Positions 51,860-62,892 of a stretch of DNA of 64,000 bases are shown in pieces. This DNA is from Prillingera fragicola (lineage: Eukaryota; Basidiomycota; Tremellomycetes; Trichosporonales; Trichosporonaceae). Both the position numbers and the translations under genes were made by a program. Each line of letters begins with the position of its first letter. Position 1 is the first letter of the stretch. The notes beneath the pieces are model-generated. The model was not told where the DNA came from and did no database searches. It saw nothing but the letters and a program-made list of their open reading frames with translations. The stretch lies in assembly GCA_002335605.1 (NCBI GenBank), contig BEDY01000012.1, positions 248,001 through 312,000 on the forward strand, written 5' to 3'.

Positions 51860-54800
51860 ATGCTCTTTGGTCCACCGCACCGGCACTCAACCCAGCCAGC
51901 AGGGCTCTGGATCAGCTGGCAAGGACGCCCATACCAGCTCCCACTCCAGCAGGTAGACGTAAAGGTACAGCTCATCGAGCTAGCCGCAGCGTCCGTCACC
52001 ATTACCCATGACTTTGTCAACGACTCGTCCTTGACCCTCAACGCAGTGTACAAGTTTCCACTGTACGCCAACGCTGCCGTCAACGCGTTCACCGCACAGT
52101 TTGCAGGCAGGACAGTCAAGGGTGAAATCAAGGAAAAGGGGCAGGCGAAAAAGGAATACAATGATGCTGTTGCGCAGGGGACGCAGGCGGCGTTGCTCGA
52201 GCAGCACACACCAGACGTGTTCTCGACGTCTATCGGCGCCGTCCCACCCGGTGAACGTGTGCGGGTCACGCTAGAGTACGTCTCGGCGCTCAACTTTGAC
52301 TCTGGCGCGGATGCACTACGTTTCGTCCTGCCCACTGCCATTGCGCCGCGGTACGGCATCCCGCCTGATGAGCTTTATCCCAAGTTTGGCCACGCCGTCT
52401 CCCTCGGGCCAAAGCAGGGTCTCTCTATCCAGGTCGAGGTCCTGACTGGCTTCCAGGTCAAGAAGATTACCTCGCCAAGCCACACAATTGGCATGGAGTT
52501 TGGCGGCAATGAGGGAGTGGCTGCGACCGTTACTCTTGCACAGGGCATGGCTATTCTCGAAACCGACTTTGTCCTCCTCGTCGCTGCCGAGGCGCTCAAC
52601 GCCCCATTCGCCGTCGCCGTGCCGAGCAGCTACAACTTGTCCGGCGCCACCGACGCGACCAAGGCCATGACTCCCAACGCCGAAAACGGAACCACGCTCA
52701 TGGTCTCGGTTGTTCCCCGCTTCTCCCTCAAGCCCATAAGGCCGGAGATTGTCTTTGTCGTGGACCGCTCCGGCAGCATGTCTGACAAGATCCACCTGGT
52801 CCGCGACGCCATGCAGCTATTCCTTAAGAGTATCCCCGTGGGATGTGCTTTCAACATTTGCTCGTTTGGATCGAATCACTGGTTCCTGTTCCCGCAGAGC
52901 CAGCCTTACTCTGAGAAAACGCTGCAGGCCGCACAGCAGCATGTTGCGGCCATGCAAAGCAACTTGGGGGGCACCGAGATCTACCAGCCCCTCGAGGCTA
53001 GTGTCAAGCAGCGTCTTACGGGGCGGGACCTCGAGCTGCTCGTCCTCACTGACGGAGAGGTTTGGGACTCGGAAACAATCTTTGATTACCTCGGCGAGGT
53101 GGCCAAGCCTGATGCCAGGTACGTTCTTTCTTTCTTGTCAGACACTGACACTTGCAGGGGCCAACATGTCCGAACCTTCACCCTCGGCATCGGTGCCGAT
53201 GTCAGTCATCACCTCGTTGAAGGAATGGCGCGGGCTGGGCGCGGGTACGCCCAGATTGTCAGTGGCATCAACGAGCGGCTCGAGCCCAAGGTCATTCGCA
53301 TGTTGCGTGCGGCGCTTAGTCCGCATATCAGTGACTTTCACCTCGACTGGGCTGGCAAAATGAACAATATGTTTGCCGCCGACGCCGGTAGCGAGAAAAC
53401 GGCCGAGGACAAGGCCGACTCTGACTGGGAAGATGTTGGCGAAAAGCCCAAGCCCGTTGACGAAAAGCCCAAGGCTCCCGCTGCCATTTCGCTCTTCCAG
53501 CCCGAGCTCGACGTCGAAGCGACGCCGCTCCAGACCCCTGATCCCAAGCTTGCCCCTCTCCAGCTCCGTTATGCGCCAGCCATCACCCCCGCGCTCTTCC
53601 CATTCACGCGCTTTACGTCTTACATCTGGTTCGGTCCCGGTCTCCCGGTACCCGACATGGTCAGCATCAAGGGCACAACCCCGGACGGGACCCCGCTGTT
53701 GCTTGACGTGCCCGTTCGGCATGCCCCAGCACACAAGGGCATTGACGCACTGGCAGCACGCGCAATGCTAGAGGACATTGACGCCCAGACGGGTGCCCAG
53801 CTCAAACCTCTCGTCGACGCCGCCAAAAGCAACATGGAAGACATAGCGCGCATCGACGGCACGCGCCTTGCCTTAGCAGCCGGCCTGATGTCAGCATACA
53901 CCTCCTTCCTCGCCGTCGACAGCGACCCCGAGGCAGCCAAGAAAGCAGCAGCCAAGGCCAAAGCGGAAGGCGCCGACGACCCCTCCGCCGCCCGCGCTAT
54001 CGAAAGTAATGAAGAGTCGGACGATGACATGGGCTCTGGCATGTGGACCCCACCTCCCATGGTAGTCTGCAACGCTGCACCACAAGCCAAGGGCGCCCCT
54101 CGTCCCCCGCCCGCACCCCCGAGGGCAGCGGCCTCACTCACGCCCACCCTATTTAGTGCTGGCGGCGGGTTGTTTGGCCGCGCAAAGAAAAGGTCGGCCC
54201 CTGCCAGCGCATCCCTAAATCGCGCTCCTCCTGGCGGAGCGCTATTTGTCGGTGCGGCGCCACGGGCCAGGCAGAGCCTGGCCGCTCCGTCCGCCCGGTT
54301 TGGCGCCCCTTCTGGCGGAGCGCTATTTGGCGCTGCGGCGCCACAGGCCCAGCAGTCCGTGGCCGCTCCGTCCGCCCTGTTTGGCGCCCCTCCTGGCGGA
54401 GCGCTATTTGGCGCGGCGGCGCCACAGGACGAGCAGTCCGTGGCCGCTCCGTCCGCCCTGTTTGGCGCCCCTCCTGGCGGAGCGCTATTTGGCGCTGCGG
54501 CGCCACAGGCCCAGCAGTCCGTGGCCGCTCCGTCCGCCCTGTTTGGCGCCCCTCCTGGCGGAGCGCTATTTGGCGCAGCGGCGCCACAGGACGAGCAGTG
54601 GTGCTTGGCCCCTCCGTCCTCACTGTTTTTCAGCTCCCCGTCGAAAGACGCACTCGACACGGCCGACACGGCTCAGGGCACCAGTCGTCGCCGTCGCTGT
54701 TTCACTGACGAAAAGGCTGTCGCGTCGCCGACGGAACAGCTCGCTGCGCTCGTGGCTTTACAAAGCTTTGCAGGCTGCTTTGGGCTTACGCCGGAGCTTG

Positions 54801-55033
54801 TGTCTGCCCTGGGCCGGGGGTGGAAGTTTGATCAGCTCGTTGGTGGTCAGCCTGAGGGGGTGGAGGCCGATGTGTGGGCTACGGCGCTTGTGCTTGTGGT
54901 GTTTGAGCGGCAGTTTGGAGCGCTCAAGGAGAGCTGGGAGTTGGTCGCTGACAAGGCTCGAGAGTGGCTTGTTGGTGAGGGAGCGGATGTGGATGGGGTG
55001 ATGGGGAGTGCTAAGAAGGTTCTTGGGCTTTGA
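51860..55033 (+). CDS. VIT + von Willebrand factor A domain protein with FG-type tandem repeats
   Basis: Exons 51860..53118 and 53158..55033; the 39-nt intron (gtacgt...cttgcag, ctgac branch) is in frame and without a stop, so an unspliced frame is also open. About 1044 residues. VIT domain at residues about 5-150 (ITHDFVNDSSLTLNAVYKFP, AGRTVKGEIKEKGQAKKEY, PPGERVRVTLEYV). vWA domain about 290-470 with the complete MIDAS (FVVDRSGSMSDK, conserved Thr in NLGGTEI, Asp in VLTDGE). Linker, then about 760-910 Ala/Pro/Gly repeats of 27 residues (FGAPPGGALFGAAAPQ). Conserved C-terminal helical domain (WATALVLVVFERQFGALKES). Related to PARP4/VWA5A and inter-alpha-inhibitor heavy-chain-like proteins; fungal members are cytosolic and of unknown role. 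Confidence 0.88.
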   Translation: MLFGPPHRHSTQPAGLWISWQGRPYQLPLQQVDVKVQLIELAAASVTITHDFVNDSSLTLNAVYKFPLYANAAVNAFTAQFAGRTVKGEIKEKGQAKKEYNDAVAQGTQAALLEQHTPDVFSTSIGAVPPGERVRVTLEYVSALNFDSGADALRFVLPTAIAPRYGIPPDELYPKFGHAVSLGPKQGLSIQVEVLTGFQVKKITSPSHTIGMEFGGNEGVAATVTLAQGMAILETDFVLLVAAEALNAPFAVAVPSSYNLSGATDATKAMTPNAENGTTLMVSVVPRFSLKPIRPEIVFVVDRSGSMSDKIHLVRDAMQLFLKSIPVGCAFNICSFGSNHWFLFPQSQPYSEKTLQAAQQHVAAMQSNLGGTEIYQPLEASVKQRLTGRDLELLVLTDGEVWDSETIFDYLGEVAKPDARYVLSFLSDTDTCRGQHVRTFTLGIGADVSHHLVEGMARAGRGYAQIVSGINERLEPKVIRMLRAALSPHISDFHLDWAGKMNNMFAADAGSEKTAEDKADSDWEDVGEKPKPVDEKPKAPAAISLFQPELDVEATPLQTPDPKLAPLQLRYAPAITPALFPFTRFTSYIWFGPGLPVPDMVSIKGTTPDGTPLLLDVPVRHAPAHKGIDALAARAMLEDIDAQTGAQLKPLVDAAKSNMEDIARIDGTRLALAAGLMSAYTSFLAVDSDPEAAKKAAAKAKAEGADDPSAARAIESNEESDDDMGSGMWTPPPMVVCNAAPQAKGAPRPPPAPPRAAASLTPTLFSAGGGLFGRAKKRSAPASASLNRAPPGGALFVGAAPRARQSLAAPSARFGAPSGGALFGAAAPQAQQSVAAPSALFGAPPGGALFGAAAPQDEQSVAAPSALFGAPPGGALFGAAAPQAQQSVAAPSALFGAPPGGALFGAAAPQDEQWCLAPPSSLFFSSPSKDALDTADTAQGTSRRRRCFTDEKAVASPTEQLAALVALQSFAGCFGLTPELVSALGRGWKFDQLVGGQPEGVEADVWATALVLVVFERQFGALKESWELVADKAREWLVGEGADVDGVMGSAKKVLGL
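54283..54600 (+). repeat. 81-bp coding tandem repeat (27-residue FG-containing units)
   Basis: Four units with FGAP and LFGA motifs; they alternate between QAQQ and QDEQ versions, so the higher-order period is 162 bp. An earlier diverged unit precedes at about 54175-54280. Confidence 0.85.
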
Positions 55034-55752
55034 GTGAGTGAGCAGTTGAAGGGATGTTTGGTGTTGTGCGGCAGGAGGGATGAATGATGAGATTTTTGTA
55101 AGGCCAAAATGATCAAAAGAAGATTTGTAGTTACTTTGTAGATACTTTGTAGATACTTTTATGTTATTTAGTACATCATATGTATGCTGTTCGCAAGCAC
55201 GTAGAGTCACGTCCTCTTCATTGCCAGAAGATCAATGTGCGAGGAGGGGTAACGGCGAGAAGTCGAAGAGACGAGTACGCACAAGATCTTTCCCCGCTGA
55301 CTCTCCTCAAGAAGACGGAAGAGCTGTGCCCAAACGAGAACTCCGTTGAGTCTACCCCACGGCGCGTGTGTTGCTTATCCACATCTCTCCGGCTGACGTC
55401 CCACTGTCATATCTTCCCACACAGACGTCGCCGACAGCCCACCCGCTGCACTCACCCACGACCCGACACGACCCGATGCATGCAACACCCGACAGAGCAT
55501 TTGTTGTCCTGTGACTTTGCACACAGTATCGTTCCGGGTCGTTGGGGAGGCATGTCGGGACGATACAAGTGTACGTTGTTGACAAGAGCCACCATGTAAA
55601 CTCGCCCGCAACTCACCCGTCATCGGATCATGTCCACCTCCACTTTCATCCACCTCGACTGTTCATATATCATCCCTTCAGCATCATCCCCCCAGCAGCT
55701 CTCCAGCTCCCACTCCTCCCCTATCCAACTCCATCTCATTCTCTAGCACACG
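55034..55752. other. Intergenic, nothing recognised
   Basis: Contains a small triplication of TTTGTAGATACTTTG near 55125-55160 and, at about 55665, CATATATC as a possible TATA element for the next gene. Confidence 0.5.
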
Positions 55753-56517
55753 ATGACGAGCAAAACCAGCAACGAAATCTACCAGTTCTCCGTAGTCTCG
55801 GCGCTCATGGACGGTGTCGCATCGAACGGCCTCCCCCTCACCTCCCTACTCGAGCACGGCGACACGGGCCTGGGCACCTTTCGCAACATGGAGGGCGAGC
55901 TGATCATCCTCGACGGCCAAGTATTCCAAATCCTGCACGACGGGACCGTCAAAGCCGCCAACGTCCACCCCGGTACGTCCCCCCCTCCACACACGGCTGA
56001 CGAGCAAGACGGCGACGTGACGCCGTTCGCGCAGGTGACGCACTTTGCACCCACGACGACGACGCGGGCAGCGGTGCAGGAGAAGAATGGCGTGGATCCG
56101 ATCCTCGCCCGGCTGTGTCCCCTTGCGCGGAACACGCACGTCGCGTTCCGGCTGCACGGGACTTTCAAGAGTATCGCGTGCCGGACGGCGGCGGGGCAGT
56201 GTTTCCCGCGCGAGGGGCTGGCGGGGGTCACGAGCCGGCAGAGGACGGTCGTGCTGGGCCCGCTCAAGGGGACGGTGGTGGGGTTCCGCACGCCGAGGTT
56301 CTTGCAGGGCGTCGGGGTTGGCGGGGTGCATATGCACTTTATCGATGAGGAGCGGAGGGCGGGGGGGCATGTGCTTGCGCTTGAGAGTGAGGGGGAGGTG
56401 GAGGTTGAGGTTGCCGAGGTTTGGAGGACGGTCATGGATTTGCCTAGGGGGGATGAGGAGTTTAACGACGCGACGTTGGAGTTGGATCATGAGGGGATTG
56501 AAAAGGCTGAGGGATAG
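55753..56517 (+). CDS. Alpha-acetolactate decarboxylase
   Basis: Exons 55753..55972 and 56009..56517; the 36-nt intron (gtacgt...ctgacgagcaag) is in frame without a stop and encodes an implausible insert if retained. 242 residues, the usual size. Diagnostic motifs: IYQFSVVSALMDGV at the start, LLEHGDTGLGTFRNMEGEL, ILDGQVFQILHDG, TPFAQVTHF, and the zinc site VHMHFIDEERRAGGHVL (two His spaced by one, then a third). Converts (S)-2-acetolactate to (R)-acetoin and CO2, diverting pyruvate-derived acetolactate from valine synthesis to acetoin. No signal peptide, so cytosolic. The family is mainly bacterial and patchy in fungi; an ancient transfer is possible. No other acetoin-pathway gene is adjacent. 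Confidence 0.9.
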   Translation: MTSKTSNEIYQFSVVSALMDGVASNGLPLTSLLEHGDTGLGTFRNMEGELIILDGQVFQILHDGTVKAANVHPGTSPPPHTADEQDGDVTPFAQVTHFAPTTTTRAAVQEKNGVDPILARLCPLARNTHVAFRLHGTFKSIACRTAAGQCFPREGLAGVTSRQRTVVLGPLKGTVVGFRTPRFLQGVGVGGVHMHFIDEERRAGGHVLALESEGEVEVEVAEVWRTVMDLPRGDEEFNDATLELDHEGIEKAEG

Positions 56518-56794
56518 GTGGGTTTGGCTTGGATGACTGGGCTGACGGGCAGTGACAGCTGCGGGACCAGGAGGTTGCGTGCGTAAGACTGGACGGAATA
56601 GACGTGGGTTTGTCTTGCTTGGACAGAGCTGACCCCACAGAACGGACATGAAGCAACTATACTGTGCCAGCGTCTGACAACATGATACATCTGACGTTCT
56701 ATGCTCATCTTCTAACTGGTATGGCGTTTTCAAATGTCCTTGGCATCGGCCGTGGTATGAGGTGGGTATATACGGTTGCCTGCCCCGGAAGAGC

Positions 56795-57618
56795 TTAAGG
56801 CTGGCCAGAGCGGTCGCCAGTGGCCGTCTTGCCCTCGGCCTGGAGGTACCAGTACTGGTGCCAGTTCCAGCTGTTGCACTCCCAGAGCTGGGGGTTGGCG
56901 CCGTCGTAGAGCGCGCCGTCCTTGACGTCGAGGCACCAGTCTGGAAATAGCGTCAGTATTGGGTATCGTTGACGCGACGGCGGAAACTTACTCGTCTTGC
57001 CGAGGGTGAGCTGGAAGTTTTGCCTGTACTTGTCCGTGTCCTTCTTGGGGGTAATGTTGTTGCCCGAGTAGTCGCGGCCGTCCTGCATGGGGAGCTTCTC
57101 GCACTGCCTGAGAAGACCCTGGTTGCCGTTGGCCAGCTCGGGGTAGCCGTTGTCCCCTGGGTGGTGTGTCAGTGTGTGTTGCTGGGCGGTGCCAGCTGCC
57201 GGAGACTTACAAGTGGAAAAGTCGAGGCAAAGCTTCTCAGCATTGCTGTCGGCGTTGTACTTGACGAAGCGGTCACCGTCCTGGATCCAGTACTGCGAGT
57301 CCTCAAAGTTGCAGGTCCAGCTGAGACGCGTCAGCTTCTGCTACGGTGCAAGGTTCTCGGATCCACTTACAACTGAACGCGCGCACCGTCGTACATGTTG
57401 TTGTCGGGAACATCGAGACACCAGTGGTGCTTGTTCTCTTCGCCGGCCGACTCGATGATGGGGCGGATCGAGATGAAGGGCGAGTTGCGCTCCTGCAGAG
57501 TGGTGAAGCCACGCGCGCCGAGGTTGGCGGGAGGGGCCGAGCCGAGCTCAGCGGCGGGGGCGGCCGAGGCCGAGGCGGCCAGGACAGTGAGGGCGGCAAA
57601 GAGGGTGGCAGTGAACAT
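56795..57618 (-). CDS. Secreted ricin-B-type beta-trefoil lectin domain protein
   Basis: Exons 57618..57371, 57320..57211, 57156..56992, 56940..56795; introns 50-54 nt; 222 residues. Signal peptide about residues 1-19 (MFTATLFAALTVLAASASA). After a propeptide-like stretch come three trefoil units: HHWCLDVPDNNMYDGARVQF-W-TC, LCLDFSTWDNGYPELANG ... LLRQC, and NWCLDVKDGALYDGANPQLW, with QYWIQ and QYWYL at the QxW positions. This is the carbohydrate-binding fold only; no toxin or enzyme chain is attached. Likely binds galactose-type or other glycans outside the cell. TATATAA on the minus strand near 57693 is its probable promoter. Confidence 0.82.
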
Positions 57619-58706
57619 GATTGTCGAGGGTTGCTGCTGCAGGGGGAAGAGTTGGGAGATTGATGGGTAAAACGATACTGTGCCGTTCGCGTAGTTATAT
57701 ACAGAAGAAGTCCGGAGACTATGCACCCATCTGGCCTCGCCAACGTACCGCAGAGACACCATCCGGCGACTTGTACCAGTGCGCGCTTGTGTACTGCCTC
57801 GTTCCGGGATGGGAGCGGTGAGGGCTGACACGAGGGGTGAACAAGTCGCCGCGTCCAGTGCCACACTCGCTCGCTGTATGTAGTGGGCGAGCCAGTACAG
57901 CGGAGAGGCAGGCACAAGCGCTGTACCCACTGGCTGCCTCTGCCCCACCCGCTGGCTGGCTGTGCAACCCCCTTGCCAAACTCTCCGTGCTGGGCACCGC
58001 TGGATGCTGCTCCGCCAGGGCCAAACACATGGCAGTACACCGGAAGGGGACAAGTCACCGAGATTGTTTTGGGTCACTCTGTGCACTTCTGCTCACGCTG
58101 TCTTTCGTATTGCTTTGCATGCTGTGAATATCAAACGAAGATGATATGGTCGCCGGTACAATGCATGCAACAGTGAATGCTATTTCAGACAACGGGCAAT
58201 GAAGTCTTGCGAACGACGAAATAGCAGTGATCACCATGCAGTGTACTCGGAGCATTCCTCGGCGGCCACGGCTGTACCTCACTGTCAGATGCCGGGATCC
58301 CGTCCACCCACTCACTGGGGGTCCGCAATGCCTGACCAGGCCAGAATATCACAGAAAGCTCGAATAGCTTCGGCAATAGTAGCTTCTCTAAGCAGTGCAG
58401 CACCTGCAAAGTCGGCGAGGACGTTTCAGGCACTCTGGCGGTGACACCCAGGTACAGTACCGGCTTCGGCCAGTCAACATCGACATGGAGAAGCAGCACA
58501 GCACGGTGGCTGCGGCTGGAACTTGTCAGAGAATTGTGATCTTGTGTTCAGTTTGTTTGCTTGCCTGGCTGCTCGGTTGGTTGAATAACAAGCCTTCCGA
58601 CTAGTGGCAGCTGATCAGACCATTCAGAGCCCATAAGTCACTCTGCACTATAGCCCCAGGTCATAACAGGTCCACTGCTGCATCTAGCTCCGGCCTGACT
58701 GCTCTA
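57619..58706. other. Intergenic, nothing further recognised
   Basis: Holds the lectin gene promoter and the 3' flank of the ferric reductase gene. No gene supported. Confidence 0.45.
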
Positions 58707-61060
58707 CTACCACTCAAACGCATCCTCAAAGTACTCGAGCGCACCAGCCCGCACCTGGCCAACACCGCTGCCGTAAGAGTTGGCCACAGCCTGGCGCAAG
58801 TCGTCCATCATGCCTGGAGGCCCGCAGCCGAGCACTGCTAGGCGCTCGGCACCCTCAAGCTTGTCAAGACTGGCACGCACAAGATTCTGCATGCGTGGGC
58901 GACCGCCAATGATCTTGTGGCCGTAGCCAAAGCCGCGAGCCTGGCTGGAGCCGCCGGACTCGCCTGAGGTCGAGCTGGCCTTCTCGGCGGGAGGCGGCTT
59001 CTCGGTACAGTCTGCACGTTCCGCAGCCCAGTGGGGGCATTTGCCCAAGCTCGCCTCGACGGTGTCAGGAAGCGCATCGAGGACGTCCTCGGGGTGTGCG
59101 CCTTGCTCGGCAGACACGAAGAGACGGATGTTGGCGTGGGCGGTCATTTTGGGCGCGAGTTCGGTCGAGAGCACGTCAGCTGCATAGTCGGCGTGGCGGA
59201 CGACCCAGACGACGTCGATCTGGCGGACACGCTTGTTCTCGCGCAGGTCAAAGAGGTAGGGCAAGATGGCGGTGATGCCGCTCCCACCGGCGATCAGGAG
59301 GACGTGCTCGTACATGCCGACGTTGTGGGTGTGGCCATAGGGACCCTCCGGGAGCACACGCATGGGTGCGGCGGCAGCCATGTGTGCGTCGGTGACGCGG
59401 GCGGCGTTGTCGTTGAACCGCTGGATACGGCGGCGGAGGCGGCCGGTGGCACCGTTGCGTGGCGCGAGGAGAAAGTGGAGCAGTGTTCCCGGCCCCTCCT
59501 CCGGGGTCTCCCAGGAGGCGAGTGTGAACGGGTGGTTCTCCCAGGGAGTGTAGGAGCGGGGCGTGTAAAGGAAATAGTATGATCCGGGCTTGGGGTTGAT
59601 GGTCATGCTGGTGCGGACTGTGAGGCGGACAAGACACGTGTCGCCGCCGGTCATGCGGGCTACAGTGTTGGTGCCACCCTTCTTGAAGGTGCGGAAGGAG
59701 AGGGCACCGAGGCGGGCGACGCGGAGGACGCGATCAAAGAGCCAGATGGCGATGCAGGCCCAGATCCAACCGTCGTACTGGTGCTCAAAGACCTCGACGT
59801 GATACATGAGCGTAACGAGGGTGACGAGCGCAAGCACGATGTGGGCCATGAGGAAGAACTCGTAGACCTTGATGCGGACCGGGGCGAGGGACAGGGGTAG
59901 TAGTAAGGACATGCAGATGGTGGCAATGACGCCGGTCCACCAGTATCGCTCCTTCCAGTCTTCGGCAAACCTCGGGCCCCAGACCACGTACGTGTAGCAG
60001 CACGAGTGGACAATGGCCTGGATGGTGGCCATGCGGGCGATCCATCGATGGAACATGTTCATGCTCTGGTATGACCAGCCAGTGACCCAGAGGAGGACGT
60101 CGTTGCGGCCGGCCATGACCCAGAGCAAGGGCAGGTTGTAAAATGACATGATACCCGTGCGGTCGGCGACGTAGCGGCCCAGCTGAATGTTCTTTTGGTT
60201 GGGCCAGTAAAAGTTTTCGTCAAAGAGGCGGTAGTTTGTAAACGACCAGATAAAGTTGAGACAAATGTAGATGGCGAGGATCATGCCCTGCAAGCGAGTC
60301 GGGAGAGTCATCCAGCCCCAAGGTTGCATGTGGCGGTAGCCGAACAAGGCTGGGACACTGACATGTTTGCGCCACCAAGTGTGGGCCCGGGACTTGAACG
60401 ATGTCGTGTTGGGAATGCGGCCAAGGTTTAGGTCCTCAACGTGGCCGCGGAGGGAGCGTCGAGAAGAGAGGTAGGCGATAAAGCGGGAGAGCATGCCAAA
60501 GATGAGCATGAAGCCGAGCAGAATGTAGAGGGCCCAGCCAAAGGCGTGGTCCTGCGGTTAGCTCTCTCTGTGACTGGCCAACTTACATAGCTGACCGTAG
60601 TGTCCCAGACCTCCTCGGTGAGGTAGGCGTTCTTAAAGTTTTTCATCGTGGGCATAATGGTCGAGTTGAAAGGCACATCGGCCACATGTGGATCGGTAAC
60701 GTCGATGGTGACAACAGAGGCATTCGTGTTTGAGCGCCAGTGCTCGATCGGCTCGATTTCCGCCTCTGCGGCCTCTTCGTATTCGACGTAATAGTGGACC
60801 AGCTTTTGAAAGCCCTCGTCGACGGCCTGGCTCGTCCCACAGTACGTGTCGAGACACTTGACAATGCTGGTCATGTAGGCATGGCTTTTGGTGAAGTCTG
60901 TGGTTTCCGGGGGGATGTCTCCTGGGGTGAGATTCCTGAAACAGTCATTGCAAGCGCTGAAGCACCGTCCAGTCTGGCCGTAAACTGTTGCAGCATTGTC
61001 GTAGGCGACGACCAGTGGGAGTAGCGCCCCCAAGGCCACACTTGCAAAAACCAACGGCAT
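58707..61060 (-). CDS. Ferric/cupric reductase (FRE type) with extracellular N-terminal domain
   Basis: Exons 61060..60587 and 60551..58707 (35-nt intron, gtaagt, ctaac); 772 residues. Signal peptide (MPLVFASVALGALLPLVVAY), then a Cys-rich extracellular domain of about 135 residues (CFSACNDCFRNL, CLDTYCGTSQ) typical of plasma-membrane FRE proteins. First helix ALYILLGFMLIFGML. Haem His pairs spaced 14 apart: FHRWIARMATIQAIVHSCCY and MAHIVLALVTLVTLMYHVEVF. FAD motif HPFTLASW, NADPH motifs LIAGGSGITAILPYLF and GCGPPGMMDD; ends EYFEDAFEW. Reduces Fe(III)/Cu(II) outside the cell for high-affinity uptake. TATAAG lies about 65 bp upstream on the minus strand. Has the extracellular domain that the 15980-18593 paralogue lacks. 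Confidence 0.92.
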
Positions 61061-62892
61061 TTTAAAGGAGTGGGGCTGTTTGTGAAGAGGGTAAGGTTCA
61101 GTGGTGAGGAGCCAGGTCAGCTTATAACACATAACACTTTGCATCATCAGCCAGCATGTAGCGACAATGCAGCGAGGAGCCTTCTCGTTTCCGCGGCATT
61201 TGCCAGAACATGTTGTTAGTAGTCGGCCGATTTAATAGAGTGTTCGGCATTGATGAGCTGCTCGACGAGTAGAGTGAAGTGGACAAGTCAAACCGCGGCA
61301 TACTCAAAGTTTAAAGACTGCTAGTCCCAGCACCCACGGCCGAACATGTGCTATTTTGATCAAAGGGCAATGGATGCTTCATCGTAGTAACATCATGGCT
61401 GAGGTCAGCGGCTCTGCTATCTCTCAGGGCAACTCACTCGAAACACCCAGAGCAATGCATGACTGAATGCCATGCCAGCCCTGATGGCGACAAGCTCCAC
61501 TTGTGGCCTCCGCATCTAGTAAGTACATACATCGGTGTTCAGGGCGGAGCATCAATAGTCGGCCGCAGTCGGCGGATTATCACCTACCAAAAGCGATGCA
61601 CAGTCGGCCGACCCTCGATGGCATGTACTGATCATGTATTCCGAGCAACTGGTAGGACTCTGATTGTCGGAACGGAAAGAGGACATGTTCCGACCCACTC
61701 GGCGGTGGCCGCCGCCAGCTTACATGAGGTCGCGCTGGAGACTGATGCTGGAGACGGCCGTTGGAGGCGATGAGTGCAAGCCGCTCTGTGTCCTTTGCCG
61801 TCCATTGAGGAGCTAGCAGCTTGCAGGCGGCTGGAGTCGCCAAGCCACATGAGGCTTTTTGCAAGAGGCACTCTCAAGAGTTGGTTTCCGTCCAACTTCT
61901 CATCTGCCCAACTCTTGGTCAACTTCACGTGATGCTGGACATGCTGGACCTTGACCTTGCGACGGGCCGGTAATGTACCTGGACCTCGTTGGTACCTCTT
62001 GCTGCTGAAACCAAACCAGCACCACGTCTGGTACAGTGGCTGGATGCTATGTTGGGCGTATGTGCTGACATTGAGACCACATGTTGGTTGGGTGGCTGTT
62101 AGACGCCCATCTGCACGACGATCATGGCCAGGGCCTACGCCGGTGCTGCCGGCACCTCATACGCCGAGATAGTGGTCTGATCAGCGAATGGTAGCTTTGA
62201 CTTCCCGTTCGGAGACTGGTAGTGAGTGAGCATTCCCACAACCACCCTGGTGGTCGCTATCGTGCCGTTTCGACTGCCAGGGCAGCCATGAACGTGGGCA
62301 TGAGTTCTCCCCGGTGCCGCCGTGAGCATGCACGCCGCGACGTCGCCGTGTTGGCAACGGTCCGAGGGCTTTGGACGAGATGCCTGGCTTTGATCGTCCC
62401 TGAAGACACCGAGATGGTTTTTTGTGCCTGGTAGACAACGCGCGCAACACTTTAATGTCCCAGCTGTGCGGTGGGATGGCATCATGTCCGTTTCAGATGT
62501 TGCCAGCCGCCAGCGAGCGTGGGAGGTACAGTGTGCAAGGGTTCTGGCATCGGGCTTTCGGACTCACTGCAGCCAGAGGAGCGAAGTTCGAAACAGGGAT
62601 GGTGGGAAGACTGTCGCTCGTTTCTGGGGCCACGGCCGTTGGCAAGTGTAGCCTTCGGATCGTTCGCTGCCAGATTCTGCCAACAGAGAGACGGACAACG
62701 TGTGGCGAGCAGACGACGCAAAGGCGGTCTATCAGTCCCGTCAAGCAGTTCTCACGAAGCGACCGGGGAATGCGTCCAAATGAGTACATATATCTCTGCT
62801 GGTTTGGTGGCAGTTGCAACTTATCTCCCCCGTCTCTCAATTCGACACCCCGCTCACCTAGCACGCTCATTTGGTACCACCACGATCCCACA
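61061..62892. promoter_or_regulatory. Divergent intergenic region with repeated AGTCGGCCGA motifs
   Basis: No gene supported. Motif copies at 61221-61230 (agtcggccga), 61557-61566 (agtcggccgc), 61567-61576 (agtcggcgga) and 61602-61611 (agtcggccga). They lie 160-550 bp upstream of the ferric reductase start and could be regulator sites. TATATAT at about 62787-62793 precedes the small secreted protein gene by about 100 bp. Confidence 0.5.

Noticed and set aside
53620..54669. 349-residue minus-strand frame opposite the vWA gene repeats
   Set aside because: Shadow created by GC-rich tandem repeats; no independent features.
56795..57618. Ricin-type domain as a toxin gene
   Set aside because: Only a beta-trefoil lectin domain is present; no catalytic toxin chain or other toxin feature.
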